A DNA stretch of 64,000 bases from Maribacter algarum (ex Lu et al. 2025) (nom. illeg.) (GCA_947495915.1 CANMAW010000001.1:1173053-1237052), one strand, 5' to 3'; positions 9,524 through 19,605 are shown, numbered from the stretch's first letter. A program made the numbers and translations. The notes: generated by a model not told the origin, from the sequence alone.

Positions 9524-10315
9524 CTACCATCCTCCAGAAGCACCACCGCCACCGAAGCCGCCGCCGCCGCCGAATCCACCTCCAGAACCACCTCCGAAGC
9601 CACCGCCACCGCCAAAACCTCCAGAGCCGCTACTTCGACCCATATTGCTTAGAATTATCATATCCCAAAGGTCGAGTCCGCTTGAGCGTTTTCCTCCCGA
9701 ACCACCGCCATTATTTCGACGATTACGGCTTGACAGAATAATTAGAATGATAAAAAAAATAATGAAGGGCAAAAAGCTTTCCAACGGAAAGCCTTGGTCA
9801 AATCTGAGATTTTGGTCACTCTGATATTCGCCTGCTAATATTTGAAAAATGACATCAGTGCCTTTATCTAAACCGCCATAAAAGTCGTTATTTCTAAATT
9901 CAGGTAGCATGATGTTTTCAATAATTCGTCTTGAAAGAGCATCGGTGAGTAAGTGTTCAACCCCATAACCTGTTTGTATAGTGACCTTGCGATCTTTTTT
10001 GGCGAGCAATACAATTACACCATTGTCTTTGCCTTCTTGACCAATTTCCCATTTGTGGCCTAATTGCGTGGTGTAGTATTTAATTTCTTCTCCAAAGGTG
10101 GTGTCCATTAAAAGTACGAGAACTTCTGTAGAGGTTGAATCGCTATACTTTTCAAGTTTGCGAGATAAAGCAGAAAATTGCGAAGTAGATAGGGTTTTGG
10201 TGCTATCAATTAATGCTGGAATGAAATCTGGTTTTTCAGGTATATCAACTTGTCCGAAAGAAATTCCGAAGGAAAACAGTAATACAACAAGAATATTAAC
10301 CTTTAGAAACTTCAT
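9524..10315 (-). CDS. secreted/membrane TPM-domain protein with Gly-rich tail
   Basis: 263 aa. Signal peptide 1-21 (ends FGISFGQ), TPM domain (about 30-165: LIDSTKTLS, STEVLVLLMDTTFG, KDNGVIVLLAKKDRKVTIQTGYGVEHLLTD), one membrane span (FLPFIIFFIILIIL) and a tail made almost only of Gly, Phe and Ser, as in YgcG-type proteins. TPM proteins of plants and corynebacteria have phosphatase activity or act in envelope and photosystem repair; the bacterial role is unclear. It overlaps the preceding TPM gene by 20 bases and follows LemA, the usual partner of this family. Ser/Gly bias gives a long antisense open frame that should be ignored. Confidence 0.88.
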   Translation of the reverse strand: MKFLKVNILVVLLFSFGISFGQVDIPEKPDFIPALIDSTKTLSTSQFSALSRKLEKYSDSTSTEVLVLLMDTTFGEEIKYYTTQLGHKWEIGQEGKDNGVIVLLAKKDRKVTIQTGYGVEHLLTDALSRRIIENIMLPEFRNNDFYGGLDKGTDVIFQILAGEYQSDQNLRFDQGFPLESFLPFIIFFIILIILSSRNRRNNGGGSGGKRSSGLDLWDMIILSNMGRSSGSGGFGGGGGFGGGSGGGFGGGGGFGGGGASGGW

Positions 10316-10733
10316 TGCTTAATTCGTTTTGATCACCATGATGCCAAGGGAAATGAGCTTCTAGTTCTTCACCGGCGCTTAAAATGCCATCAATGATGCC
10401 CTGTTTGAAATTTTCTTTTTTGAATTGCGCTTGTATTGCATCACGAGTATTGTTCCAAAAATTTTTAGGAACAACGGCATTGATTCCTTTGTCACCATAA
10501 ATGACAAACTTTCTATCATTTACAGCGACATATATTAATACACCGTTATTGTCTTTAGTATTGTCCATCTTTAACACATGAAATACCTCTTTTGCACGCT
10601 CAAAATGATCTTTTTGAGTATGCGATTCTAAATGCACCCGAATCTCACCAGAGGTGTTTCGTTCCGCTTCTAGAATGGCCTGAACAATTTCTTGTTCTTC
10701 TTCTTGGGTTAAAAACTTTTCTACTCGAGACAT
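10296..10733 (-). CDS. TPM-domain protein without signal peptide
   Basis: 145 aa, a second and shorter TPM domain protein. Motifs: TSGEIRVHLESH, DNNGVLIYVAVNDRKFVIYGDKGINAVVP and a FKQGIIDGI block, the same fold as the downstream gene but with no signal peptide or membrane span, so it should stay on the cytoplasmic side. Lies 14 bases after lemA and overlaps the next TPM gene by 20 bases, a coupled three-gene operon common in Bacteroidetes. Confidence 0.87.
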   Translation of the reverse strand: MSRVEKFLTQEEEQEIVQAILEAERNTSGEIRVHLESHTQKDHFERAKEVFHVLKMDNTKDNNGVLIYVAVNDRKFVIYGDKGINAVVPKNFWNNTRDAIQAQFKKENFKQGIIDGILSAGEELEAHFPWHHGDQNELSNEVSKG

Positions 10734-10747
10734 TTAAATCGTCGCTA

Positions 10748-11344
10748 TTAGTTTGAAAAGTCAACTTGAGGTGCATTCTCAGCTCCTGCATCGGCTTTAT
10801 AGTATGCTAACTCATCAAAATTAAGGATGCCTGCCAACAATGAATTAGGGAAGGTTTTAATATGGTTATTGTACGGTTCTACAGTTTCGTTAAAACGATC
10901 TCGGGCTACATTAATGCGATTTTCAGTGCCTTCTAATTGTGATTGTAATTCTAGAAAATTCTTATTGGCTTGTAGCTCAGGGTAGCGTTCTACGGTAACC
11001 AAAAGGCTTTTTAAAGCACCGCTTAGTCCGCCTTGAACTTCGTTGAATTTGGCAAGTTGATCAGGACTAATATTTGTTGGGTCAATAGATACTGAGGTAG
11101 CTTTGGCTCTTGCTTCGATAACATCTGTAAGTGTTCCTCTTTCATAATCAGCAGCCCCTTTCACCGTTGCTACCAAGTTGTCAACTAGGTCATTTCGGCG
11201 CTGATAAGCACTTTCTACCTTCGCCCATGATTTGCTAGAGGCCTCTTTTAATTTTACTGCGGTATTGTTAAATCCTTTTCCCCATTGGTATAAACCAAAT
11301 GCCGCAATGGCAAGAACGATTAGAACTATGAATCCTTTTTTCAT
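10748..11344 (-). CDS. LemA family protein
   Basis: 198 aa from ATG; an in-frame TTG six bases upstream is less likely. One N-terminal membrane span (about 4-20) and a long helical domain with LemA hallmarks: RRNDLVDNLVATVKG, LLVTVERYPELQANKNF, LEGTENRINVARDRFNETV and a C-terminal YYKADAGAENAPQVDF. LemA proteins are inner-membrane proteins of uncertain role, nearly always encoded with TPM or M48 partners, as here. Confidence 0.92.
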   Translation of the reverse strand: MKKGFIVLIVLAIAAFGLYQWGKGFNNTAVKLKEASSKSWAKVESAYQRRNDLVDNLVATVKGAADYERGTLTDVIEARAKATSVSIDPTNISPDQLAKFNEVQGGLSGALKSLLVTVERYPELQANKNFLELQSQLEGTENRINVARDRFNETVEPYNNHIKTFPNSLLAGILNFDELAYYKADAGAENAPQVDFSN

Positions 11345-11398
11345 TTTCAAGTGTTTTAAGGTTAGTGTGAAATAGTATAGTAATGTTACAATGAACGT

Positions 11399-11728
11399 TT
11401 ATAATTGTTCTTTGATTTTGGTAAGCTCAGCCTTAATGCCTTCTAATTTGGCTATAATTTCGAAGTTATCAAGGGTTTTCTTGCGCCCTTCTTTCAAGTG
11501 AATTTTGGCTCCTTCTAGGGTGAAACCTCTTTCTTTTACCAAGTGGTAGATTAATTGAAGGTTTTTAATGTCTTCTGGAGTGAATTTTCTGTTGCCTTTT
11601 GCATTTTTCTTTGGTTTTAAGGCGTCAAATTCTTTTTCCCAAAAACGTATTAATGAGGTGTTCACACCAAATGCTTTGGCCACTTCACCAATACCGTAAT
11701 ACCTTTTTTCAGGAAGATCTATATGCAT
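11399..11728 (-). CDS. MerR family transcriptional regulator
   Basis: 109 aa. MerR-type winged helix at the N-terminus (YYGIGEVAKAFGVNTSLIRF, then KPKKNAKGNRKFTPEDI) and a short coiled coil (IIAKLEGIKAELTKIKEQL) for dimerisation; no effector-binding or metal-binding domain follows. Its ATG overlaps the stop of the M23 peptidase gene (TAATG), so it is translated in the same operon. Bacteroidetes often pair such short MerR proteins with an M23 peptidase and LemA; the target promoter is unknown. Confidence 0.9.
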   Translation of the reverse strand: MHIDLPEKRYYGIGEVAKAFGVNTSLIRFWEKEFDALKPKKNAKGNRKFTPEDIKNLQLIYHLVKERGFTLEGAKIHLKEGRKKTLDNFEIIAKLEGIKAELTKIKEQL

Positions 11729-12705
11729 TAATCTAGAGATTGGTTTTCTTGAGTTGCATATTTCAGCATATTCTCAAATTCTTCTGCGGATAAACTACCG
11801 TAGTAAAAATTAATAGGATTGATACGTTCTTTATCTTTCCAGATTTCGTAATGTAAATGTGGTGCTTCTGACCGACCCGTACTACCAACAAAACCTATAA
11901 GGTCACCACGTTTTACAACCTGCCCTCGTTTCACATTGTATTTACTTAAATGTGCGTACAAGCTCAAATAACCATAGCCGTGTTCAATACGTATATGTTT
12001 TCCAAAACCTGATGAATTATTATCAGCTCTCGTTACTTTTCCATCTCCTGAGGCATATATGGGTGTGCCTTTTGGCGCAGTGAAATCCATTCCTCGGTGC
12101 ATTTTTCTAGCCTTAGTGAAAGGGTCTGAACGCCAACCGAAACCAGAAGCCATTCGTGTTAAATCGTCATTGTTAATAGGTTGAATTGCGGGTATGGCTG
12201 CTAAAAGTTTTTCTTTCTCTTTAGCCAAAAGGGCAATTTCTTCGAGTGATCTAGATTGAATTGCCATTTGTTTTTTCAATTGATCCATTCGTTTGGTGGC
12301 GGCAATAATCATCTCAGAATTTTTATAACCTTCTAATGGTTTATATCTGTTAACACCGCCAAAGCCAGCTCTACGTTGTTCTTCAGGTATCGGGTTGGCT
12401 TCAAAATACAGGCGGTAAATATTATTGTCGCGATCTTCAATGTTGGTAAGAACTTCACCCATTTGCTTCATGTCTTTATTCATGAGCTCTAATTGCAGTT
12501 CTAAATTGTTTAATTCACGTTCTAATGAAAGTTCTCTTGGTGTGTTCACCATATTGGTGTTTAACAAAAGAATTAAAGCAAATAGGCCAAATAATGCTGA
12601 GCCTAAAAAGAACAATCCTATATTACGATATCGCCGTGATTTCTTCGGTTCAATTTTGCGATACGAAAGAGTATCAGGATCGTAATAGTACTTTACTTTA
12701 GACAT
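11728..12705 (-). CDS. M23 family peptidoglycan endopeptidase
   Basis: 325 aa. One membrane span (about 28-49), a coiled coil (about 57-175) and a C-terminal LytM/M23 domain with H203-x3-D207 (HRGMD), H252 and the H-x-H motif at 283-285 (APHLHYE). All zinc ligands are intact, so it is likely an active DD-endopeptidase working on peptidoglycan cross-links from the outer face of the inner membrane. It heads a minus-strand operon with merR-like, lemA and two TPM genes. A perfect -7 element (TATATTTG) lies 45 bases upstream. Confidence 0.92.
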   Translation of the reverse strand: MSKVKYYYDPDTLSYRKIEPKKSRRYRNIGLFFLGSALFGLFALILLLNTNMVNTPRELSLERELNNLELQLELMNKDMKQMGEVLTNIEDRDNNIYRLYFEANPIPEEQRRAGFGGVNRYKPLEGYKNSEMIIAATKRMDQLKKQMAIQSRSLEEIALLAKEKEKLLAAIPAIQPINNDDLTRMASGFGWRSDPFTKARKMHRGMDFTAPKGTPIYASGDGKVTRADNNSSGFGKHIRIEHGYGYLSLYAHLSKYNVKRGQVVKRGDLIGFVGSTGRSEAPHLHYEIWKDKERINPINFYYGSLSAEEFENMLKYATQENQSLD

Positions 12706-12720
12706 GAAAGTATTTTATTC

Positions 12721-12728
12721 TATTTTTG
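12721..12728 (+). promoter_or_regulatory. -7 element of alaS promoter
   Basis: TATTTTTG matches TAnnTTTG. Transcription would begin near 12735, leaving a leader of about 72 bases. This supports the ATG at 12807 and rules out translation from the in-frame TTG at 12726. Confidence 0.5.
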
Positions 12729-12748
12729 TTGCGCTTAAACGAATCAAA

Positions 12749-12756
12749 CAAATATA
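12749..12756 (-). promoter_or_regulatory. -7 element of M23/merR/lemA operon promoter
   Basis: TATATTTG on the minus strand, 45 bases before the M23 start. It lies within the alaS leader, so the two divergent transcripts overlap. No clear TTG at -33. Confidence 0.5.
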
Positions 12757-12806
12757 AAAATTGTTTTGTTTATATAGTTAAAATTCTCAAAACTTACCAG
12801 TTTCGT

Positions 12807-15422
12807 ATGACTTCCAAAGAAATTAGAGCTAAATTTCTAGAGTTTTTTAAAGAAAAAAACCACAAAATAGTACCATCTGCACCTATGGTGCTTAAAGATG
12901 ACCCTACCCTAATGTTTACTAATGCAGGTATGGTTCCGTTTAAAGAATTCTTTTTAGGAAATTCTACTATTCAACATTCTCGGGTTGCTGATTCGCAAAA
13001 ATGTTTGCGTGTTAGCGGTAAACACAATGATTTAGAAGAAGTAGGTAAAGATACCTATCATCACACTATGTTTGAAATGTTGGGCAACTGGAGTTTTGGT
13101 GACTATTTCAAAAAAGAAGCCATTCAGTGGGCTTGGGAATTGCTTACCGATGTTTTAGAAATCGATATAGATAGTCTGTACGTTTCCGTTTTTGAAGGAA
13201 GTGATGATGCTGATCAATTAAAAATGGATGCCGAGGCATTCGATTTATGGAAAGCTATTGTTCCTGAAGATCGGATCATCATGGGCAATAAAAAAGATAA
13301 TTTTTGGGAAATGGGTGATCAAGGTCCGTGTGGGCCATGTTCTGAAATACATGTTGACCTAAGGTCGGAAGAAGAAAAAGCAAAAGTATCAGGTGCGTCT
13401 TTAGTAAATGAAGATCATCCATTAGTTGTAGAAATATGGAACTTGGTTTTCATGCAATATAATCGTAAAGCTGACGGTTCATTAGAATCACTACCTGCCA
13501 AACATGTGGATACCGGAATGGGTTTTGAGCGACTTTGTATGGCTTTGCAAGGAGTTAAATCAAATTATGATACTGATGTTTTCACGCCCATTATTCGTGA
13601 AATTGAAACCATTTCAAATACCAAATACGGCAATAATGAAGAAATTGATATTGCTATTCGGGTAATTGCCGATCACATACGCGCCGTATCTTTTTCTATT
13701 GCCGATGGTCAACTACCTAGTAATACAGGTGCGGGTTATGTAATTCGAAGAATTTTAAGAAGGGCCATTCGTTACGGATTTACTTTTTTAAATACAAAAA
13801 AGCCATTCATGTTTCGTTTAGTTAATGTACTGTCTGATACCATGGGAGATGCTTTTCCGGAATTAAAGCAACAACGACAGCTTATAGAAAATGTAATCAA
13901 AGAGGAGGAACAGTCTTTCTTAAATACCTTAGAACAAGGGCTGGTTTTGCTTGATAGCATAATTGCCAGTACCAATGGAAAAGAAGTTGATGGTAAGAAA
14001 GCTTTTGAATTGTACGACACCTACGGATTTCCTATTGATCTTACAGCTCTTATTTTAAGTGAGAAAAAATATACGTTGGATACCAATGGTTTTGAAAAGG
14101 CGATGCAAGAGCAGAAAAACCGTTCAAAATCGGCATCAGCAACTTCAAAGGAAGATTGGACTATACTCTCTGATGATACAGAGCAAGAATTTGTGGGGTA
14201 TGATATGCTTGAAACTCACGTGCACCTTGTGAAGTTTCGAAAAATAACCTCAAAAAAAGAAGGCGACCAATTTCAGTTGGTTTTTAATTTGACTCCGTTT
14301 TATGCAGAAGGCGGAGGTCAGGTTGGTGATAAAGGTTATTTGGAAGCAGATAATGGCGATGTTATATATATTGTTGATACGAAAAGAGAAAACAACGAAA
14401 TTGTACATTTTACGAAAAGCCTTCCAAAGAAATTAGATCAAAGATTTAAAGCTGTGGTTGATAGAAAGCAACGCAGTAGAACCGAGGCAAACCATACGGC
14501 TACACATTTACTACATCAGGCTTTACGCGAAATTTTAGGTACGCATGTAGAGCAAAAAGGTTCTGCAGTACATTCTAAATACTTACGTTTTGATTTCTCT
14601 CATTTTTCGAAACTGACAACGGATGAATTAAGAGCAGTTGAAAATTTTGTTAATGCCAGAATTGAAGGCCAATTGCCTTTTGAAGAACATCGTAATGTAC
14701 CCATGGATCAAGCACTGGCTGATGGTGCGATGGCCTTGTTTGGTGAAAAATACGGTGACGCTGTGCGTACAGTTCGCTTTGGTCAGTCGATTGAGCTTTG
14801 TGGTGGTACGCATGTAAAGAATACCGCTGATATTTGGCACTTTAAAATTAAATCTGAAGGAGCAGTAGCTTCAGGAATTCGTAGAATAGAAGCGATCACT
14901 TCAGATGCCGTTAAAGATTTTTATTTTGATAATAACAGAACCCTATTTGAAATTAAAGATGTTCTGAATAATTCTCAAGATCCTTTAAAGGCAGTGACGC
15001 AATTGCAAGAAGAAAATGCGAAACTTAAAAAGGAAATAGAACAACTTTTAAAAGAGAAGGCAAAGAACTTAAAAGGTACACTAGCTTCAGAATTAGAAAC
15101 TGTAAATGGAGTGCAATTTTTAGCAAAGCAAATTGATTTAGATGCTAGTGGTATCAAAGATCTTTCTTTTGAAATGGGGCAAAATCAAGACAATTTGTTT
15201 CTACTTTTTGGTACCGAACAAAATGGAAAAGCGTTGTTGAGTTGTTATATTTCTAAAGAATTGGTTGCAAGCAAAAACTTGAATGCAGGCACCATTGTAC
15301 GCGAATTGGGCAAGCATATTCAAGGTGGCGGTGGTGGACAGCCATTTTTCGCTACGGCTGGTGGAAAGAACCCAGATGGAATTGCCGAGGCTTTAGAAAA
15401 AGGGAAGGATTATTTAAACTAG
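12807..15422 (+). CDS. alaS: alanyl-tRNA synthetase
   Basis: 871 aa from ATG ([14 protein letters not shown]), the normal AlaRS length; an upstream in-frame TTG would add 27 non-conserved residues. Class II catalytic core with [13 protein letters not shown] and [18 protein letters not shown]; editing domain with [13 protein letters not shown] and CGGTHV zinc-type motif; C-terminal C-Ala domain with [20 protein letters not shown]. All key blocks are intact. Attaches alanine to tRNA-Ala and clears mischarged Ser/Gly. The GSCFA gene follows on the same strand after a 93-base gap holding a repeat-like element. Confidence 0.97.
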   Translation: MTSKEIRAKFLEFFKEKNHKIVPSAPMVLKDDPTLMFTNAGMVPFKEFFLGNSTIQHSRVADSQKCLRVSGKHNDLEEVGKDTYHHTMFEMLGNWSFGDYFKKEAIQWAWELLTDVLEIDIDSLYVSVFEGSDDADQLKMDAEAFDLWKAIVPEDRIIMGNKKDNFWEMGDQGPCGPCSEIHVDLRSEEEKAKVSGASLVNEDHPLVVEIWNLVFMQYNRKADGSLESLPAKHVDTGMGFERLCMALQGVKSNYDTDVFTPIIREIETISNTKYGNNEEIDIAIRVIADHIRAVSFSIADGQLPSNTGAGYVIRRILRRAIRYGFTFLNTKKPFMFRLVNVLSDTMGDAFPELKQQRQLIENVIKEEEQSFLNTLEQGLVLLDSIIASTNGKEVDGKKAFELYDTYGFPIDLTALILSEKKYTLDTNGFEKAMQEQKNRSKSASATSKEDWTILSDDTEQEFVGYDMLETHVHLVKFRKITSKKEGDQFQLVFNLTPFYAEGGGQVGDKGYLEADNGDVIYIVDTKRENNEIVHFTKSLPKKLDQRFKAVVDRKQRSRTEANHTATHLLHQALREILGTHVEQKGSAVHSKYLRFDFSHFSKLTTDELRAVENFVNARIEGQLPFEEHRNVPMDQALADGAMALFGEKYGDAVRTVRFGQSIELCGGTHVKNTADIWHFKIKSEGAVASGIRRIEAITSDAVKDFYFDNNRTLFEIKDVLNNSQDPLKAVTQLQEENAKLKKEIEQLLKEKAKNLKGTLASELETVNGVQFLAKQIDLDASGIKDLSFEMGQNQDNLFLLFGTEQNGKALLSCYISKELVASKNLNAGTIVRELGKHIQGGGGGQPFFATAGGKNPDGIAEALEKGKDYLN

Positions 15423-15426
15423 TAGC

Positions 15427-15500
15427 AGACACATCGAGCGGAGTCGAGATAGATTTCAAAGGTAAACTGTTCTCGAATTCGCGCGAAATGACAGCGACAT
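15427..15500. repeat. degenerate flavobacterial intergenic repeat
   Basis: The gap after alaS holds two blocks, CACATCGAGCGGAGTCGAGA (15430-15449) and TTCTCGAATTCGCGCGAAATG. Both resemble halves of the TCATTTCGAGCGGAGTCGAGA-type intergenic repeats common in Flavobacteriaceae. The base composition is clearly more GC-rich than the surroundings. Copy number in this genome is not visible. Confidence 0.5.
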
Positions 15501-15515
15501 CATCTCTTTAATATT

Positions 15516-16478
15516 ATGAAACTCCAGACTCAAATTTCATTTAAAAGAGCCCAAAATCAAATTGATTATCATAGTCAATTGTTGATTTTGGGCTCTTGTT
15601 TTGCAGAAAATATGGGAGATGCCTTGAACCATTTCAAGTTTCAATGTTTGCAGAATCCGTTCGGAATATTGTTTCATCCGAAGGCTATCACCAACTTTAT
15701 TTTAAAAGCAGTTTTGGAAGAAAAGTATACAGAAAATGAAGTGTTCTTTCTCAATGAACGTTGGCATTGTTTCGATGCGCATTCAATGTTAAGTGACGTT
15801 TCTAAAGAAAATCTATTGCATAATTTAAATCAAGGTATAACCGCTACAAGAAAACAATTAAAAGACGCAACACATATTGTTATTACCTTGGGCACCGCTT
15901 GGGTGTATCATCATCTGAAAACGGATACTACGGTTGCTAATTGTCATAAAGTACCGCAAAAAGAATTCGCTAAAACCCTATTGTCTGTTACGGAAATTCA
16001 AAATAGTTTAAATGAACTTTTCGATAGTATTGCCAAACTGAATGCAAATGTTCAGATTATTTTCACCGTTTCGCCAGTACGCCATTTAAAAGACGGATTT
16101 GTAGAGAATCAGCGTAGTAAGGCTCATTTGATTACGGCTGTTCATCAGTTTATTTCAGAGCATGATGCCAAAAAACAACTCCATTATTTTCCGTCGTATG
16201 AAATAATGATGGATGAATTGAGAGATTACCGCTTTTATACGGCAGATATGCTGCATCCTAATAAGACCGCAATTGATTATATCTGGGAAAAGTTCGTCTC
16301 GGTTTGGATTTCTCCAAATTCATTTACTAGTATGAAAAAAGTTGATGAGGTTCAAAAGGGTTTCAGTCATCGACCGTTTAATCCTAATTCAGAACAACAT
16401 CGAAACTTTTTAAAATCTTTAGAAGAGAAAAAAACGTATCTTTTAAAAGAGCATCCGTTTATGAAATTCGATGCGTAA
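15516..16478 (+). CDS. GSCFA domain protein
   Basis: 320 aa. Opens with the family's naming motif LGSCFAENMGD (about 26-36), followed by FGILFHP, HCFDAHS, ITLGTAWVY and SPVRHLKDGF, a conserved SGNH-hydrolase-like arrangement; DMLHPNKTAIDYIW near residue 250 resembles the catalytic Asp-x-x-His block of SGNH esterases. No signal peptide. Family function is unproven; a hydrolase of acyl or acetyl groups is the best inference. Runs into the DUF4230 gene after 9 bases. Confidence 0.88.
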   Translation: MKLQTQISFKRAQNQIDYHSQLLILGSCFAENMGDALNHFKFQCLQNPFGILFHPKAITNFILKAVLEEKYTENEVFFLNERWHCFDAHSMLSDVSKENLLHNLNQGITATRKQLKDATHIVITLGTAWVYHHLKTDTTVANCHKVPQKEFAKTLLSVTEIQNSLNELFDSIAKLNANVQIIFTVSPVRHLKDGFVENQRSKAHLITAVHQFISEHDAKKQLHYFPSYEIMMDELRDYRFYTADMLHPNKTAIDYIWEKFVSVWISPNSFTSMKKVDEVQKGFSHRPFNPNSEQHRNFLKSLEEKKTYLLKEHPFMKFDA

Positions 16479-16487
16479 AACTGTAAC

Positions 16488-17102
16488 ATGAAAAGGATTT
16501 TAATTGCGATTATTGTAATTCTAGTGGGCATATTGGTCTTTCGTTCGTGCACGGAAAACAAAAAGGAACAATCGATACTGCAAGAAAGTAGTATGTTGAT
16601 TCAAGAGCAAATATCAAATGTTTCAAAATTAATTGTTACCGAGGGTCATTTTGCAGAAGTCTATAATTATAAAGATTCACAAGAGTTATTTGGGCCTTTA
16701 ATCACGGCAGATAAAAAGGCTTTGGTGGTGGTAAATGCAGATGTTACGATTGCTTATGATCTGAGTCAAGTGAAGTTTGAAATAGACGAAGAGAACAAAA
16801 CATTAAAAATCAATAGTATACCTGAGCCTGAAATTAAAATCAATCCTGATTTTGAGTATTACGACGTTACGGCTGATTATTTAAACCCGTTTAATGCGGC
16901 AGACTACAATACTATAAAGCGTAATGTGAATGCGGCATTAATGAAAAAGATAGACGCATCTACATTAAAATCGAATGCGCAAAATAGGTTGTTGAGCGAA
17001 TTATCGAAATTTTATGTATTGACCAATTCCTTAAATTGGAAACTTGTTTATCAAGACGCACCAGTTGATCAAAACTTTCTGCAAGGGGTATTTGTGGATT
17101 AA
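16488..17102 (+). CDS. DUF4230 domain protein, membrane anchored
   Basis: 204 aa. An N-terminal hydrophobic segment (about 3-20, ILIAIIVILVGILVF) anchors an extracytoplasmic domain with DUF4230 features: VSKLIVTEGHFAEVYNY, KALVVVNADVTIAYDLSQV, INSIPEPEIKINPDFEYYDV. Function unknown. It follows the GSCFA gene by 9 bases, a pairing often kept in Flavobacteriaceae, so the two are probably one operon. Confidence 0.85.
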   Translation: MKRILIAIIVILVGILVFRSCTENKKEQSILQESSMLIQEQISNVSKLIVTEGHFAEVYNYKDSQELFGPLITADKKALVVVNADVTIAYDLSQVKFEIDEENKTLKINSIPEPEIKINPDFEYYDVTADYLNPFNAADYNTIKRNVNAALMKKIDASTLKSNAQNRLLSELSKFYVLTNSLNWKLVYQDAPVDQNFLQGVFVD

Positions 17103-17188
17103 TAGCACTCCTTTAAAATTGTTAAACTTTGCAGAACCGTAAGTTAGGTGGTAATTTAGTTTTTAAGGAATTTTAAAATCAACCTAAC

Positions 17189-17821
17189 ATGAAAAAAGTA
17201 AATAACAGACGTAAATTTATTAAATCGACAGGATTATTAAGTTTGGGAATTCTATCTCCAAATATAAATTTCTCACAAGAGGAACCTCTTCTACAAGAAA
17301 ATAATATTCATGTTTTTGGCAAACGCGAAGGATTCACTGATCAAATTAGTCTACTGGTTTCGATGATGGATTGGATGCGATTTGTGGTGTTACGATCTGT
17401 AAAAGGCATGTCTCAAAAAGATTTAGATTTTTTACTTGATGACACATCAAATACCGTTGGTGGGATGTTGATGCATTTAGCAGCAACAGAACGTTATTAT
17501 CAAATTCACACTTTTGATGGAAGAAGTTGGGGAGATTTTGACGCAAAAGATAAAGACCTTTGGGACGTAGGTAGTAGATTAGGAGAAACTGCTCGAAAGG
17601 AAATAAAGGGAAATTCATTAGCATATTACACCGATAAACTGGAAGCTGTTCGCGAAAAAACTAAAGAGGAACTAAGTAAAAGAGAAGACTCATGGTTGAT
17701 GGAGTCTACCAATTTTTTTGCTGATCAACCCACAAATAATTACTGCAAATGGTTTCATGTTGTAGAGCATGAGTCAAATCATAATGGACAAATAAAACTA
17801 TTAAAAAGTAGAATGTCTTAA
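17189..17821 (+). CDS. secreted DinB-like (YfiT/DUF664) protein
   Basis: 210 aa. A twin-arginine-like signal (NNRRKFIKSTGLLSLGIL) precedes a four-helix DinB-type domain. The likely metal-binding histidines are seen in MLMHLAATERYY (about 93) and HVVEHESNHNGQIKLL near the C-terminus. DinB/YfiT proteins bind Zn or Ni and some are thiol (bacillithiol, mycothiol) transferases; an exported member is unusual. Monocistronic by its flanking gaps. Specific substrate unknown. Confidence 0.75.
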   Translation: MKKVNNRRKFIKSTGLLSLGILSPNINFSQEEPLLQENNIHVFGKREGFTDQISLLVSMMDWMRFVVLRSVKGMSQKDLDFLLDDTSNTVGGMLMHLAATERYYQIHTFDGRSWGDFDAKDKDLWDVGSRLGETARKEIKGNSLAYYTDKLEAVREKTKEELSKREDSWLMESTNFFADQPTNNYCKWFHVVEHESNHNGQIKLLKSRMS

Positions 17822-17839
17822 CCAATCTTGCCTCAAGTA

Positions 17840-19600
17840 TTACTTGAGTTCGAATACGTTGTCTGTCAGTTGTAGTCCATCGTCAATTAATCTTCCTAGT
17901 TTAGGTTGTTCATGTTTTAGTGCTTGTAAATGTGTTTTGATTTCTTCAGCGAACTCATGATCACCACTATTTTTGGCAAGTTCATAAAGTTCTACAGATA
18001 GCAACCAATCGTTTGGAAACTCCTTTTTTAGTTGCTCAAAAACTTTATGTCTAGAAATGGTAATATTAATTCCTTCTCGAAATTCTCTAACTTGATGGTA
18101 AAATATGTTGAGTTTTTTTCGTTCTTCAGACATCTCTTTTGAAGAACTGGTTGAAGATACCTCATGATTGATTAAATCAAAACTATTCAAATCAGCAGGG
18201 CCATTATATGCAGAGGCAATTTGCTCGCCTACAGCCATACTATATAGTCTTTCATCAGATTTAAATAGAATATCATTTTCATGAGAAACTACACAATCTT
18301 TAAAGGTAATAAGTATAATTTCGCCTTGTAGGTTTCGTGTACCAGTAATTATTTCACCGGTGATGGTTACGTTTCCTTCAAATTCTAAAGTAATGATTTG
18401 ACCCTCGAAGATATTATACGCTATTAAGTCTCTCGGACTCATATCTTCAATGGCTAGATTGATGCCTTTTAATTTGCCCATGGGTGAACCGAAACCATCG
18501 TAGTGTTGCTTGGTGCTATGGCCAATTAGTTCTTTATCTCTAAATGACAACGCTGTTGGCCCTGTGGTTTGAAAAAATACACATCGATTATTATGAGCAA
18601 TAACACGTTCGAAGTTACCAGAAACCTGTAAGCCGGTACTCAATTCTATGGTGCCAAGCTCTTTGGAGTTTATAAGTTTTTGAATGCCACTTAAACCACC
18701 TGTTCGCAATGCCATTGTATTGGCAAATTCTTCTAAAACCTGACTTAGGAAAGCAAAGTTTGGTGTAACAAAAAGTTGCGGTTGCGGCTTGGTAATATCA
18801 AATGAGGTATTTGCAGCTTCGCTTGTGTAGGGCACTTTTTTTACTTCATCAGTCATGCACCAAGCGCTTTCTCCAATCGATGATAATAGTCCGGCGCCAT
18901 ATATTTTTGGGTTTTCAACGGTTCCTATTAAACCGTATTCCACAGTCCACCAATGCAAGTTGCGTATCAGCGCAATTTCGCTAGGTTCACCCATATTGTT
19001 TTGTAATACTTCAATATGTTGCTCAGCTTTTTCAATTTCCGCTGGTGCAGTGCCAGAGGCTTCCTTAATTATAGATAGGTGCCTTACCGCTTCGTATAAT
19101 TCATAATCTTTAGCACTCGATATCGCTTTACATCCAATTTCGCCAAAACGGCGTAAATATTCGGCGTATTCTGGATTGGCAATTATCGGAGCATGACCAG
19201 CCCCCTCATGAATAATATCAGGTGCAGGGGTATATTCTATATGCTCTAATTGGCGAATATCTGATGCGATCACCAAAACATTATAGGCTTGAAATTCCAT
19301 AAAGGCAGAAGGGGGTATAAATCCGTCAACGGCGACTGCTGCCCAACCAATTTCTTCGAGTATGCGATTCATGCCATACATATTAGGAATATGGTCAATT
19401 GAAATTCCCGTTTTTTGAAGTCCCGCTACATAAGTTTTATCTGCTACTTTGCTTAAATAGTCCACATTCTTGCGCATGACATAGCGCCATACCGCTTGAT
19501 CAATAGCTGAATAATCACTATAATCTTGTGGTTTTATAAATTGACGTAAATGCTGAGGTAACTTGTCAAGTACAGGATTGCTTATATAGGTAGACTCCAT
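17840..19600 (-). CDS. aromatic amino acid hydroxylase, long form
   Basis: 586 aa. The N-terminal half carries the pterin-dependent hydroxylase core: the iron ligands are H131 and H136 in IIHEGAGHAPI and E221 in WWTVEYGL, with conserved GFIPPSAFMEFQA and GAGLLSSIGES. Converts phenylalanine to tyrosine (or a similar aromatic) using tetrahydropterin and O2. Typical bacterial enzymes are about 280 aa; this one has some 290 extra C-terminal residues with a beta-rich block (about 310-450) and a helical tail, a layout seen in other Bacteroidetes but of unknown use. Five bases downstream of the DUF3291 gene, so the two are co-transcribed, opposite an Lrp/AsnC gene. Confidence 0.9.
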   Translation of the reverse strand: MESTYISNPVLDKLPQHLRQFIKPQDYSDYSAIDQAVWRYVMRKNVDYLSKVADKTYVAGLQKTGISIDHIPNMYGMNRILEEIGWAAVAVDGFIPPSAFMEFQAYNVLVIASDIRQLEHIEYTPAPDIIHEGAGHAPIIANPEYAEYLRRFGEIGCKAISSAKDYELYEAVRHLSIIKEASGTAPAEIEKAEQHIEVLQNNMGEPSEIALIRNLHWWTVEYGLIGTVENPKIYGAGLLSSIGESAWCMTDEVKKVPYTSEAANTSFDITKPQPQLFVTPNFAFLSQVLEEFANTMALRTGGLSGIQKLINSKELGTIELSTGLQVSGNFERVIAHNNRCVFFQTTGPTALSFRDKELIGHSTKQHYDGFGSPMGKLKGINLAIEDMSPRDLIAYNIFEGQIITLEFEGNVTITGEIITGTRNLQGEIILITFKDCVVSHENDILFKSDERLYSMAVGEQIASAYNGPADLNSFDLINHEVSSTSSSKEMSEERKKLNIFYHQVREFREGINITISRHKVFEQLKKEFPNDWLLSVELYELAKNSGDHEFAEEIKTHLQALKHEQPKLGRLIDDGLQLTDNVFELK

Positions 19601-19605
19601 ACTAA

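Noticed and set aside
12726..12806. 27-residue N-terminal extension of AlaRS from TTG
   Set aside because: Not conserved, and the likely transcription start is after the TTG.
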